DNA of 37,267 nucleotides from Planctomycetota bacterium (GTDB lineage Bacteria; Planctomycetota; UBA1135; GCA-002686595). Shown here piece by piece: positions 15,315 through 23,735 of this stretch; the first letter of the stretch is position 1; the number at the start of each line of letters is the position of its first letter. A program made the position numbers and the translations under genes. The notes under the pieces are model-generated. The model saw nothing but the letters and a program-made list of their open reading frames with translations. It ran no database searches and was not told where the DNA came from. The DNA is taken from contig JACKHS010000030.1 in NCBI GenBank assembly GCA_020638875.1, forward strand, positions 1 to 37,267. The letters are read 5' to 3'.

Positions 15315-17912
15315 ATGAACTCGCTCGTCGCCTGCTCGCTGCTCGCCCTCTCGCCCACGCTGTGCGCCCAGGCCTTCGGGCCTGCCGAGCTGCTCAGTGA
15401 ACCGTCCCAGGCCCTGGTCGGCGCGCGCTCGTTCGACGCGGTCGACCTCGACGGCGACGGGGACCGCGACGTGCTCGCCGTGGGCTCGTGGTACGGCGAG
15501 CTCGGCTGGTACGAGAACCTCGGAGGCGGCGGCTTCGCCGCGCTCGCGGAGATCCCGAGCGCCACCCTGCACCCGAGTCTCGTCGTCAGTGGCGACCTCG
15601 ACGGAGACGGCGACCTCGACGTGGTCGTCGGGGGAGACTCCTTGTCCTGGACCGAGAACCTCGGCGGCGGACAGTTCGGTGCCTCCTCCCTGATCTCGGG
15701 CGTCAGGCCCTCGCGGTTGCGCCTCGCCGATCTCGACGCCGACGGGGACCTGGACGTCGCCACCACGGGCGACGGCTTGCCCGTCCGGTGGTACGAGAAT
15801 CCCGGCGCCGCCGGCGCGTGGAGCGAGCACGTCGTGGGGAGCTCCACCGGGTCGACGACGCTGCTCCTCGGCGCGACCGAGGACCTCGACGCGGACGGCG
15901 TCGCAGACCTGCTCGTCACGACCTCCCCGGGCCGGCTGGCGCGCGTGCGCCGCAACCTCGGCGGCAGCTTCGCCGCGCCGACGACGCTGTCGGCGACCGA
16001 CGTGATCCTCGCGCTCCCCGCGGACCTCGACGGCGACTCCGACCTCGACGTGCTGGTCAGCGGCGTGGGCGCGGCGCGCCTCGCGTGGTGCCCGAACCTC
16101 GGCGGCGGGGCGTTCGGCGCCGCGCAGGTGATCTCGACGTTAGGCGAGGCGCCGTGGGTGCTGGTCGCCGCGGACCTCGACGGCGACGGCGACGCGGACG
16201 TGGCCGGGCACTCGCCCGAGGACGACCTCCTCGTCACCTTCGAGAACCTGGGCGGCGGCGTCTTCGGCGCGCGCCGCGTGGTCGCTCTGACTACGTCGGA
16301 GGTGCACGAGCTCGAGGCGGCGGACCTCGACGGGGACGGCGACGCGGAGCTCGTGGCCGCGGCCTACGACGACGACACGCTCGCCTACTACGAGAACCTC
16401 GGCGGGCTGCAGTTCGGCGCCGAGGTGCGCCTCTCGCCGCCGTCGATCCGACGCCCGTCGCTCGTGAGCGCCGTCGACTGGGACCGCGACGGTGACCTCG
16501 ACGCGCTCACGCTCGACGGCGAAGCCCGGCGCCTGTGGTTCAACGAGAACCGCGGCTCCGGCGAGTTCGGGACGCCGACGCTCCTCGGTGCCGTGGAGTT
16601 CGCCGTGAGCTCCATCGCCTTCGCGGACCTCGACGGGGACGGGGACGTGGACGTGGTCGGCGCATCGTCGGTCACGAACGAAGTCGCGTGGAGCGCGAAC
16701 GTCGCCGGCCGACTCGCACCGTGGACGCCCGTCGGCACCCCGATCCCTGGAGCCGACGCGGTCCGGGCGGCGGACCTCGACGGCGACGGCGACTCGGACG
16801 TGCTGGTGTCCACCCTGACCCCGGGCGTGCCCGCGATGTGGATCGAGTCCCTGGGGGGCGGCGCGTTCGGTTCGACGCGCGCGGTCGCCACCGACGCGGT
16901 GACGTCCGCGTGGCTCGACGCGGTCGACCTCGACAGCGACGGGGACCGCGACGTGCTCTCGGTCGGCGTCGAAGGCGCGTCGTGGTTCGCGTCGCTGGGC
17001 GGCGGGGCCTTCGGCCCGCGCTCCGCGATGACCGCGGCGAGCCTGGCCCCGGCCGCCTGCGCCGCGGACTTCGACGGCGACGGCGACGTCGACCTGGTGG
17101 CCACGCGCTGGAGCGCGCCCGAGGTGCTGTGGCTCGAGAACCTGGGCGCGGGGACGTTCGCCGCGCCGCTGCTCCTGGACGCGACGCCGAGCCACCTCGC
17201 CGACCTCGCGGCGGCCGACGTCGACGCCGACGGCGACCTCGACCTCGTCACGGGCTCGCCCTACGGCGACGAGATCGCCTGGTACGAGAACCTGGGCGCG
17301 CCGAGCTTCGCGCCGCGCCGGCTGGTGACGTCCCCGGTGCACGGCGTGGCGTCGCTGGCGGCCGCGGACCTCGACCACGACGGCGACGCCGAGGTGCTCG
17401 CGGCGCTGCCAGACGATGCGCAGGTCGCCTGGTTCGAGGCGCTGACGCACGTCGGCGCGCCGGGGTGCCAGGGCGACGCGGCGGGCTCGATCTGTCCCTG
17501 CGGCAACGGCGGCGGCGAGGGCGGCGGCTGCCTGAACTCCACCGGCCACGGCGCGGCGCTGCGCGCGACGGGCAGCGCCAGTCTCACGCTCGACGACCTC
17601 GCGCCGCGCGCGACCTGGCTGCCCGCGGGGCAGAGCGTGCTGCTCTTCAGCGGCAGCGCGTCGCTGCAGGCCGCTGGCGGCAGCGTTTTCGGCGACGGAC
17701 TGCGCTGCGCGGGCGGGACGCTCCAGCGCCACGGCGCGCGCGTCGCGGACGCGGGCGGCGTCGCCGCGTGGAGCCCCGGACTCGCCGTCGCGAGCGGCTG
17801 GAGCGCCGGCGAGACGCGCGTGCTCCAGGCGTGGTACCGCGACCCGGTCGGCGGGCCCTGCGGCGGCGGCTTCAACCTGACGAACAGCCTGGCGCTGACC
17901 TTCGTCCCGTGA
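15315..17912 (+). CDS. Secreted FG-GAP/VCBS repeat protein with 14 calcium-binding motifs
   Basis: ATG 15315 opens a short signal peptide (MNSLVACSLLALSPTLCAQA). The 865-residue protein carries 14 copies of the D-x-D-x-D-G-D calcium-loop motif, such as VDLDGDGDRDVLAVG, DLDADGDLDVATTG, DWDRDGDLDALT, DFDGDGDVDLVA and DLDHDGDAEVLA. They are mostly followed by W(Y)ENLGGG.FG. Such repeats form beta-propeller blades, and 14 fits two seven-bladed propellers (inference). From about residue 710 a different module begins (GAPGCQGDAAGSICPCGNGG, VFGDGLRCAGG, QAWYRDPVGGPCGGGFNLTN). It matches the C-terminus of the divergent neighbour. The family is common in planctomycetes and thought to act at the cell surface; the ligand is unknown. 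Confidence 0.9.
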   Translation: MNSLVACSLLALSPTLCAQAFGPAELLSEPSQALVGARSFDAVDLDGDGDRDVLAVGSWYGELGWYENLGGGGFAALAEIPSATLHPSLVVSGDLDGDGDLDVVVGGDSLSWTENLGGGQFGASSLISGVRPSRLRLADLDADGDLDVATTGDGLPVRWYENPGAAGAWSEHVVGSSTGSTTLLLGATEDLDADGVADLLVTTSPGRLARVRRNLGGSFAAPTTLSATDVILALPADLDGDSDLDVLVSGVGAARLAWCPNLGGGAFGAAQVISTLGEAPWVLVAADLDGDGDADVAGHSPEDDLLVTFENLGGGVFGARRVVALTTSEVHELEAADLDGDGDAELVAAAYDDDTLAYYENLGGLQFGAEVRLSPPSIRRPSLVSAVDWDRDGDLDALTLDGEARRLWFNENRGSGEFGTPTLLGAVEFAVSSIAFADLDGDGDVDVVGASSVTNEVAWSANVAGRLAPWTPVGTPIPGADAVRAADLDGDGDSDVLVSTLTPGVPAMWIESLGGGAFGSTRAVATDAVTSAWLDAVDLDSDGDRDVLSVGVEGASWFASLGGGAFGPRSAMTAASLAPAACAADFDGDGDVDLVATRWSAPEVLWLENLGAGTFAAPLLLDATPSHLADLAAADVDADGDLDLVTGSPYGDEIAWYENLGAPSFAPRRLVTSPVHGVASLAAADLDHDGDAEVLAALPDDAQVAWFEALTHVGAPGCQGDAAGSICPCGNGGGEGGGCLNSTGHGAALRATGSASLTLDDLAPRATWLPAGQSVLLFSGSASLQAAGGSVFGDGLRCAGGTLQRHGARVADAGGVAAWSPGLAVASGWSAGETRVLQAWYRDPVGGPCGGGFNLTNSLALTFVP

Positions 17913-17921
17913 CGCGAACGC

Positions 17922-17963
17922 GACGACGCGTGCGGCGCAGGAGCCCTGGCCGCACGCGTCGTC
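17922..17963. terminator. Perfect 15-bp hairpin between convergent genes
   Basis: GACGACGCGTGCGGC (17922-17936) and its exact complement (17949-17963) enclose a 12-nt loop. The stem lies between the stop of the FG-GAP gene (17912) and the stop of the opposing gene (17994) and could terminate both. It lacks a T-tract. Confidence 0.6.
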
Positions 17964-17993
17964 CTGTCGCCGGAGGACTTCCTCGACGAGCTG

Positions 17994-18965
17994 CTAGTGA
18001 CCCGAGAGCGACTGCGACAGCAGCGCGCCGTTGGTCTGGCTGCCGAGGGTGAAGGGCAGGCTCGCCGACGAGAGGCGTTGGGCCTCGACGAGCACCGCGA
18101 GGAAGGCGGGGTCGAGCACGGTCGTCGTCGAGGAGCTCGCCGCACCGCCGTCCATCTCGAACCAGCCCGACTCCCAGCCCGGCAGGCCGAGGATCTCGGT
18201 CGGGTCGTTGTTCGTCGCGAGGGAGAGGAAGGCGTTGTCGAAGGCGCCGGAGATCTGGCGCAGCGGCACGCGGTCCCAGCAGTCGAAGCTGAACTGCGAG
18301 CTGAAGCCCTCTTCGTTGTCGTTGTAGATGAGGAAGTTGATCGTCGTGGTGAAGCGCGTGCCCGTCAGGCCCAGCAGCACGAGCTCGGCGCGCATGTAGT
18401 CGCCGCCGCCGCTGGGGGGCACCTGGCCGAAGAAGCGCGGGATGACGATCTTGTCCGGCGTCGCGCCGTACTCGAGGCCGTCCAGGTCGCGCAGCCCGTC
18501 GAAGTCGAGGTCGGTCGACGTGCCCGGCGCGGTCTTGCCCTCGAACACGAGCGCGTTCATCGAGTACTCGCTCGCGTGCGCGCCGTCGAGCACGAGCACC
18601 TGGCCGACGAGGTGGTTGAAGGTCACCGCCTGGCTCGAGGTCAGCGCGCGCGCGTACGCGAAGCAGTAGCCGCGCGAGTGGCCCGGCGCGTGCGCCATCG
18701 TCGTCACCGTGATCGTGTCGCGCGGCGTGAGCGTCTCCATCGCGTCCGACTTGAGGCAGGTCTCGGCGTCGACGTAGTTGAAGTGCACGCGGATGGAGCC
18801 GTCGATCGCGTCGGAGCTGGTGTTCGTCACCGTCACGAAGGTGATCGAGCCGGGGCGCGAGTCGTACTCGGGGAAGATCAGCAGGCTCCCGGGGTCGTTG
18901 CGCTCGGCGGCGGCGGGAACGGCCAGGAGCGCGAGCAGGGAGAGCGTGCGGCAGAAGGTGGACAT
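17994..18965 (-). CDS. Secreted protein of unknown function
   Basis: ATG 18965 opens a signal peptide (MSTFCRTLSLLALLAVPAAA); upstream in-frame sequence is arginine-rich and not protein-like. The 323-residue protein reads NDPGSLLIFPEYDSRPGSIT, FVTVTNTSSDAIDGSIRVHF and NYVDAETCLKSD early on. A middle section has FNHLVGQVLVLDG, LDFDGLRDLDGLEYGATPDK and IVIPRFFGQVPPS. The end has INFLIYNDNEEGFSSQFSFD, LGLPGWESGWFEMDG and LPFTLGSQTNGALL. The composition suggests an all-beta extracellular domain. I have a sense of similar hypothetical proteins in planctomycete genomes but cannot name a domain. It is divergent from lon. Confidence 0.8.
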   Translation of the reverse strand: MSTFCRTLSLLALLAVPAAAERNDPGSLLIFPEYDSRPGSITFVTVTNTSSDAIDGSIRVHFNYVDAETCLKSDAMETLTPRDTITVTTMAHAPGHSRGYCFAYARALTSSQAVTFNHLVGQVLVLDGAHASEYSMNALVFEGKTAPGTSTDLDFDGLRDLDGLEYGATPDKIVIPRFFGQVPPSGGGDYMRAELVLLGLTGTRFTTTINFLIYNDNEEGFSSQFSFDCWDRVPLRQISGAFDNAFLSLATNNDPTEILGLPGWESGWFEMDGGAASSSTTTVLDPAFLAVLVEAQRLSSASLPFTLGSQTNGALLSQSLSGH

Positions 18966-19080
18966 GGTCGCGGATGCGGGTCGTGGTGGTGGCCGTGCCG
19001 GCCGGCGTGCGCAGCGAAGAGCCGCACACGCGCTCCAGGATACAGCGCGCGCCGCCGTTGCCCAGGTGGTGCGCACGCGC

Positions 19081-19108
19081 TGGAACCGCGGCGCCGAGGA
19101 CTCATACT
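19081..19108 (+). promoter_or_regulatory. Candidate lon promoter
   Basis: TGGAAC at 19081-19086 and CATACT at 19103-19108 are separated by 16 bp, about 48 nt before the lon ATG. The GGAAC core resembles the -35 of ECF (stress) sigma factors. No CIRCE element or other heat-shock operator was seen. This is weak, motif-level evidence. Confidence 0.25.
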
Positions 19109-19155
19109 GGAACGCTCCGCCGCGGCGCCGCGCGCCGCCCAGCCCCGAGTGCCCC

Positions 19156-21642
19156 ATGGACGCTTCCGACACCGCACCCGCCGCTCCGCAGCTCCCTCCC
19201 GCGCCCGCGCCGGGCGCGCTGCCCGAGGGCCACTACTACATCGTCCCGGTCCGCAACATGGTGCTGTTCCCCGGCGTCGTGCTGCCGCTCATGATCGGCC
19301 GCCCGCGCTCCGTGCAGGCGATCCAGGAGGCGGTCCGCACCGACTCGCCGGTGGCGCTCCTGCTGCAGAAGGAGGAGTCGGTGGAGATGCCCAAGGCCGG
19401 CGACCTGTTCGAGGTCGGCACGCTGGCCGAGGTGGTGCGCTACATCTCCGCGGACGACGGCCGCCACCACGCGATCTGCCAGGGCAAGCAGCGCTGCCGC
19501 GTGGTCGAGTTCGTCGCCGAGGAGCCGCTGCCCATCGCGCGCGTCGAGCTCGTCGAGGAGCACGAGCCCGACCCCGACGACACCGACATCGAGGCGCGCT
19601 TCCTCGCGCTGAAGGTGCAGGCGCGCGAGGTCTTGCAGCTCGCGCCCGGCGCGCCCGAGGACCTCTCGGTCGCCGTCGAGAACATCGAGTCGCCGGGGAT
19701 GCTGGCCGACATGATCGCCACGTTCATGGACGTGCCGGTCGAGGAGCGCCAGGAGGTGCTCGAGACCTTCGACGTGCGCAAGCGCCTGGACCTCGTCGCG
19801 CACAAGCTCGGCCACGTGGCCGAGGTGCTGCGCCTCTCGAAGAAGATCCGCGACGAGACGCAAGGGACGCTGGAGGCGGCGCAGCGCGAGTACTACCTGC
19901 GCGAGCAGCTCCGCGCGATCCGGCGCGAGCTCGGCGAGGGCGACGAGCGCTCGAGCGAGATCGAGGGGCTCGCGAAGGCCATCGCCGACGCGAAGATGCC
20001 CGAGGAGGCCGAGAAGGAGGCGCGCAAGGAGCTGACGCGGCTCGAGCGCATGACCGAGGGCGCCGCGGAGGCCTCGATCGTGCGCACCTACCTCGAGGTG
20101 ATGACCGAGCTGCCGTGGTCGCGCTCGAGCGAGGACCGCCTGAACATCAAGACCGCGCGCCGCATCCTCGACCAGGACCACTACGGCCTCGACGAGGTGA
20201 AGGAGCGCATCATCGAGTTCCTCGCGGTGCGCCAGCTCGAGCCCAAGGGCAAGAGCCAGAGCCTGTGCCTGGTCGGGCCGCCAGGCGTCGGCAAGACCAG
20301 CCTCGGCAAGTCCATCGCGCGCGCCATGAAGCGCGAGTTCGTGCGCGCCAGCCTCGGCGGCGTGCACGACGAGGCCGAGGTGCGCGGCCACCGCCGCACC
20401 TACGTCGGCGCGATGCCCGGCAACGTGATCACCGGCCTGCGGCGCGCCGGCACCAACAACCCGGTGTTCATCCTCGACGAGATGGACAAGCTCGGCCAGG
20501 GCTTGCAGGGCGACCCCTCGGCGGCGCTCCTCGAGGTCCTCGACCCCGAGCAGAACCACACGTTCCGCGACAACTACCTGGGCGTGCCTTTCGACCTCTC
20601 GCGCGTGCTCTTCATCGGCACCGCGAACGTCCTGGGGAACATCCCGGCGCCGTTGCGCGACCGCTTCGAGGTCATCAGCCTGCCCGGCTACACGCGCGAG
20701 GAGAAGCTCAAGATCGCCGAGCGCTACCTCGTCGAGCGCCGCCGCGAGGACACGGGGCTCAGCGCGAAACAGCTCGAGATCACGCCGCAGGCGCTCGAGC
20801 TGATCGTGCGCAGCTACACGCGCGAAGCCGGTGTGAGAACCCTCGAGCGCAAGATCGGCGCGATCTGCCGCCACGTCGCGACCAAGATCGTCGAGGGCAA
20901 GCGCCGCTCGATGAAGGTGGGCCCCAAGCAGGTGCGCGAGATCCTCGGCGCGCCGGTCTACGAGAGCGAGCTCGCCATGCGTTGCGCCACGCCCGGCGTC
21001 GCCACCGGCCTGGCCTGGACGCCCGTCGGCGGCGAGATCCTCTTCATCGAGGCGGCGCTGATGGAGGGGCGCGGCAAGCTCGTGTTGACCGGTCAGCTCG
21101 GCGAGGTGATGCGCGAGAGTGCCCTGGCCGCGCTGACGCTCGTGCGCAGCCGCGCCAAGAAGTACGGCATCCCGCGCGAGCTCTTCGAGCAGCGCGACCT
21201 GCACGTGCACATCCCGGCCGGCGCGATCCCGAAGGACGGCCCGAGCGCGGGCGTCGCGCTGTACACGGCGTTGGTGTCGCTGTTCACCGACCGCCGCGTG
21301 CGCGCCGACCTGGCGATGACGGGCGAGATCAGCCTGCGCGGCTTGGTGCTGCCGGTGGGCGGCATCAAGTCGAAGGTGCTGGGCGCGCAGGCCGCGGGGA
21401 TCAAGGCGGTGGTGCTGCCCGAGCGCAACCGCCACGACCTGGACGACATCCCGCCCTCCGCGAAGAAGGACATGGAGTTCCACTTCGCGAAGACGGTGGA
21501 CGAGGTGCTGAAGCTGGCGCTGGGGGGGGAAGGGGCGGAGTGTCCGCCGGAGGGGAAGCGGAAGGGGAGGAAGGTCGGGAAGAAGAAGGCGGGGAACGGT
21601 GGAGCGGTGAAGCGTGCGGCGCGGAAGGCGGGGAGGAAGTAG
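19156..21642 (+). CDS. lon: ATP-dependent Lon protease (endopeptidase La)
   Basis: This is an 828-residue cytoplasmic AAA+ serine protease that degrades misfolded and regulatory proteins. ATG 19156 gives a short acidic/proline leader, then the LON substrate-binding domain (YYIVPVRNMVLFPGVVLPLM, about 30-230). A coiled helical region follows, with EYYLREQLRAIRRELGEGDE. The ATPase has Walker A GPPGVGKT (374-381), Walker B VFILDEMDKL (437-446) and a sensor region RVLFIGTANVL. The S16 protease domain has the Ser/Lys dyad, S697 in PKDGPSAGVAL and K740 in GGIKSKVLGA, with spacing like E. coli Lon. A lysine-rich tail of about 40 residues (KRKGRKVGKKK..KRAARKAGRK) extends beyond the usual end and could bind DNA or polyphosphate (inference). 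It is divergent from the 17994 gene and followed by a large palindrome. Confidence 0.97.
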   Translation: MDASDTAPAAPQLPPAPAPGALPEGHYYIVPVRNMVLFPGVVLPLMIGRPRSVQAIQEAVRTDSPVALLLQKEESVEMPKAGDLFEVGTLAEVVRYISADDGRHHAICQGKQRCRVVEFVAEEPLPIARVELVEEHEPDPDDTDIEARFLALKVQAREVLQLAPGAPEDLSVAVENIESPGMLADMIATFMDVPVEERQEVLETFDVRKRLDLVAHKLGHVAEVLRLSKKIRDETQGTLEAAQREYYLREQLRAIRRELGEGDERSSEIEGLAKAIADAKMPEEAEKEARKELTRLERMTEGAAEASIVRTYLEVMTELPWSRSSEDRLNIKTARRILDQDHYGLDEVKERIIEFLAVRQLEPKGKSQSLCLVGPPGVGKTSLGKSIARAMKREFVRASLGGVHDEAEVRGHRRTYVGAMPGNVITGLRRAGTNNPVFILDEMDKLGQGLQGDPSAALLEVLDPEQNHTFRDNYLGVPFDLSRVLFIGTANVLGNIPAPLRDRFEVISLPGYTREEKLKIAERYLVERRREDTGLSAKQLEITPQALELIVRSYTREAGVRTLERKIGAICRHVATKIVEGKRRSMKVGPKQVREILGAPVYESELAMRCATPGVATGLAWTPVGGEILFIEAALMEGRGKLVLTGQLGEVMRESALAALTLVRSRAKKYGIPRELFEQRDLHVHIPAGAIPKDGPSAGVALYTALVSLFTDRRVRADLAMTGEISLRGLVLPVGGIKSKVLGAQAAGIKAVVLPERNRHDLDDIPPSAKKDMEFHFAKTVDEVLKLALGGEGAECPPEGKRKGRKVGKKKAGNGGAVKRAARKAGRK

Positions 21643-21667
21643 GGGGCGGGGGGCGGGGGAGAGAGCT

Positions 21668-21817
21668 CTGGGCTCGGGTTCGAGCAGAGCGTGGGCGGAG
21701 CGCGCGGGGGCCCCGCCGCCCGCCTCAGCCTGCCGTCGCCGCCGCCCGAGGCCGGCCCTCTGCGAGGGCCTCGGGCGACGGTGACGGCAGGCTGAGGCGG
21801 ACGGCGGGGCGGGAGGC
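21668..21817 (+). repeat. Long imperfect palindrome, copy 1 (RAYT-associated element)
   Basis: The copy begins 26 bp after the lon stop. It contains a perfect 16-bp outer stem (GCCTCAGCCTGCCGTC 21722-21737 with its complement 21783-21798). Inside is a perfect 11-bp stem (CGCCCGAGGCC 21743-21753 with complement 21767-21777) and a competing GGCCCTC-TGC-GAGGGCC hairpin at 21754-21770. The left flank has GGGTTCGAGCAGAG and GCGGAGCGCGCGGGG. A closely similar copy lies in inverted orientation at 24366-24511, on the other side of the transposase gene. Confidence 0.85.
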
Positions 21818-21979
21818 GGGTGCTGGGGTTGGAGAGGAGGCAGGAGGAGGTGCGGCGAAGTGCGGGTGGGCGGGAGAGGTGTGAGCTCGCTGAGGGAGGG
21901 ACGGCGAAGGGAGGGTGTCGTGGTGTCGGTGAGTGTGTGGTGCCGCCGAGCCGTGGGGTGGGCTCAGGCGCGCGGCGTT

Positions 21980-22760
21980 GGAGGGTGGCTTGGCGAGAGG
22001 GGTCGCGTTCGCCGGACGCGGTGACGCGGAACGATGTGTTCGGGCGCGTGCCGAGCGGGGGCGTCGAGCTTGGGTGCGGCGTGCGAGCTGCTCGAAGGTG
22101 CGAGAGGGTCGCGCTGGTTCGGCGGCGTCGAAGAAGGCGGAGCGGATCGGCGCGTTTGCTCGGAGCGGTGTCGCGGCGCCTTCGATGCGTGCGACGGGGC
22201 GGCGTCGAGCGACTTGCCGCGAGGCAGGGAGCCGATGCACTCCGAGTCTTGCGAGCCGTCGGCGAGAGGCGCGCTCTGCAAGAGCGGCGAGAGCGCTCGC
22301 GCCAATCGTGCTGCGTCGAAGGCGTCCAGCGGCGGAGAAGCTCGGCGCGATGGTTCGAAGCGATGTCGCAGAGCCTTCGAGACGCGACGGCTAGGTGCCG
22401 ATGGACCGGGAGCGACCTGGCGAGCCGATGCACATGGAGCTCGCGCGCGTTGTGAGTTCGAGAAGCAGCCGTCTGGAGCGGAGAGAGCACGCGTACTGGC
22501 CGTGCGGGCTCGGAGGCGTTCGGCAGGGCGGCAGATCGGAGTGTCCGATCGCAGGGACGTCGCCGGGGCATGAGACGTGCGACGGCGAGGCGTCGAGCAA
22601 GGTCTTGCGAAGTGGAGAGTCGAAGCACCTCCTACCCGCGCGCGTCCTGAGTGCGAGCAGCGTACTGCTGGACAGGCGAGAAGGCGTACGCCGGCCCTGC
22701 TGCATCGGAAGTGCACCAAGGAACGACTGCTCGCGCGCGCGCGTCTGGAGGGACCTCGCC
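21980..22760. repeat. Degenerate direct repeats of about 195 bp
   Basis: This long non-coding stretch is partly explained by diverged direct repeats. Unit cores start near 22136, 22331 and 22526 and share GGCGGAG..G.TCGGCGCG, then GTCGC..(C)GCCTTCGA, GCGACGG..(A/C)GG and further on CCGATGCAC or a variant. A fourth, weaker unit may precede them near 21980-22110 (GGGGGCGTCGAGC). The pairs look roughly 70 percent alike by eye and contain gaps. No open frame looks protein-like on either strand. Their nature (old duplicated element or decayed gene) is unknown. Confidence 0.5.
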
Positions 22761-22780
22761 GATACTTCGAGGTGCCTGAC

Positions 22781-22812
22781 GCCGAGTCGCCGAGTCGCCG
22801 AGTCGCGGAGTC
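22781..22812. repeat. Tandem 8-bp array (GCCGAGTC)
   Basis: Three exact copies of GCCGAGTC (22781-22804) are followed by one copy with a single change (GCGGAGTC, 22805-22812). The array ends in CCCCGAGAG. It lies about 70 bp before the hairpins that precede the transposase gene. A period of 8 does not keep a reading frame, which agrees with a non-coding location. Confidence 0.85.
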
Positions 22813-22881
22813 CCCGAGAGTAGACGACGCACACGTTGCCGCTCGCTCGAGCCGTAGCTGCCAAGCTCGATCAGACTCAAA

Positions 22882-22920
22882 CGCTCGAGCGCAGCGCCGC
22901 TGCGCGGCGCCGCTCGAGCG
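22882..22920. repeat. Bulged 17-bp hairpin upstream of the transposase gene
   Basis: CGCTCGAGCG (22882-22891), a CA bulge and GCGCCGC (22894-22900) pair with GCGGCGC (22904-22910) and CGCTCGAGCG (22911-22920). The loop is TGC. It directly abuts the second, longer hairpin, making a double-palindrome structure like the paired REP units recognised by RAYT enzymes. Confidence 0.75.
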
Positions 22921-22922
22921 AT

Positions 22923-22971
22923 CTTGAATCTCGCGCTCTTCGCGCGCAGCGCGAAGAGCGCGAGATTCAAG
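22923..22971. repeat. Perfect 23-bp hairpin upstream of the transposase gene
   Basis: The arms 22923-22945 and 22949-22971 are exact reverse complements around a GCA loop; the arm starts CTTGAATCTCGCGC. It lies 110 bp before the transposase ATG and is separated from the previous hairpin by only two bases. A perfect stem of this length is unlikely by chance and may be an element end, a recognition site or a strong transcriptional block. Confidence 0.9.
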
Positions 22972-23081
22972 TCGGTCTCCATTCAGCGAATGGAGCACGG
23001 TTTCGAGAGGTATCGGCAAACCTATCCGCGCCCCGCACGTCTTAGAGGCATGGGAGAACGCAACAGCAGAGCCTCGCCTTC

Positions 23082-23735
23082 ATGTCCCGCGAACGCTGGG
23101 GCGGCGCGCGCCAGGGCGCCGGTCGCAAGGCCAAGCCCGACGCCATCCACCACGATCGCCGCGAACACGTCTGCAAGAGCCACCACCTCCACATCACGCT
23201 GAAGCTCGTCGAGGGCTTGCCGACCTTGCGCGGTGTCGACGGCGGCGAGGTCTGCACCGAGGCGATCCGCGCCGTGCGCCGCCGCGAGGGCTTCGACGTC
23301 TTCCAGTTCTCGATCCAGGGCGACCACCTGCACCTGCTCGCGCGCGCGACGAGCCCCGCCCGCCTGGCCGCCGCGATGAAGTCGCTGACCTGCCGCATCG
23401 CGCGCGGCTTGAACAAGCGCTGGGGGCGCCGCGGCCGCGTGTTCGCCGCACGCTTCCACGCCGAGGTGATCCGCTCCTTGCGCCACCTCTGGCACACGCT
23501 CCGCTACGTGCTCTGCAACCACAACAAGCACGAGACCGGCCGCACCTTGCTGCGCGGCCGCCTGGTGCCCGACCTCTTCTCGAGCGGCCGCTACTTCGAG
23601 CACTGGCGCGACCACGCGCACGAGCCCGACTGGAACCCGCGTCACCCCGACGCGCACGTGAGCCCGCCGAGCTGGCAGCTCCTCGAGTGCGTCCGCCGCT
23701 ACGGCCGCCTCTCGTTGCGGGCGATGTCGATCTAG
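23082..23735 (+). mobile_element. REP-associated tyrosine transposase (RAYT, IS200-like Y1 family)
   Basis: This is a 217-residue single-strand DNA transposase of the RAYT group. ATG 23082 opens with GGARQGAGRK, a common RAYT N-terminal motif. The HUH metal site is H82-L83-H84 (QGDHLHLLARA) and the likely nucleophile is Y142 in LRYVLCNHNKHE, matching the Y-x-x-x-N arrangement of the family. HHLHITLKLVEGLPTLR and RGRVFAARFHAEVIRS are also family-like. RAYTs are domesticated relatives of IS200/IS605 TnpA that recognise short palindromes, and here large palindromes flank the gene on both sides. The gene is intact and has a composition like its neighbours. It stands alone, with no TnpB. Confidence 0.9.

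Noticed and set aside
21664..21669. Possible CRISPR or phage integration site in the lon to TamA interval
   Set aside because: Repeats here are palindromic or long and diverged, with no regular short repeat-spacer pattern, no cas genes and no integrase.
21676..21690. GGGTTCGAGCAG considered as a tRNA T-arm
   Set aside because: No acceptor or anticodon arms fit around it, and the string is part of the palindromic element present again in copy 2.
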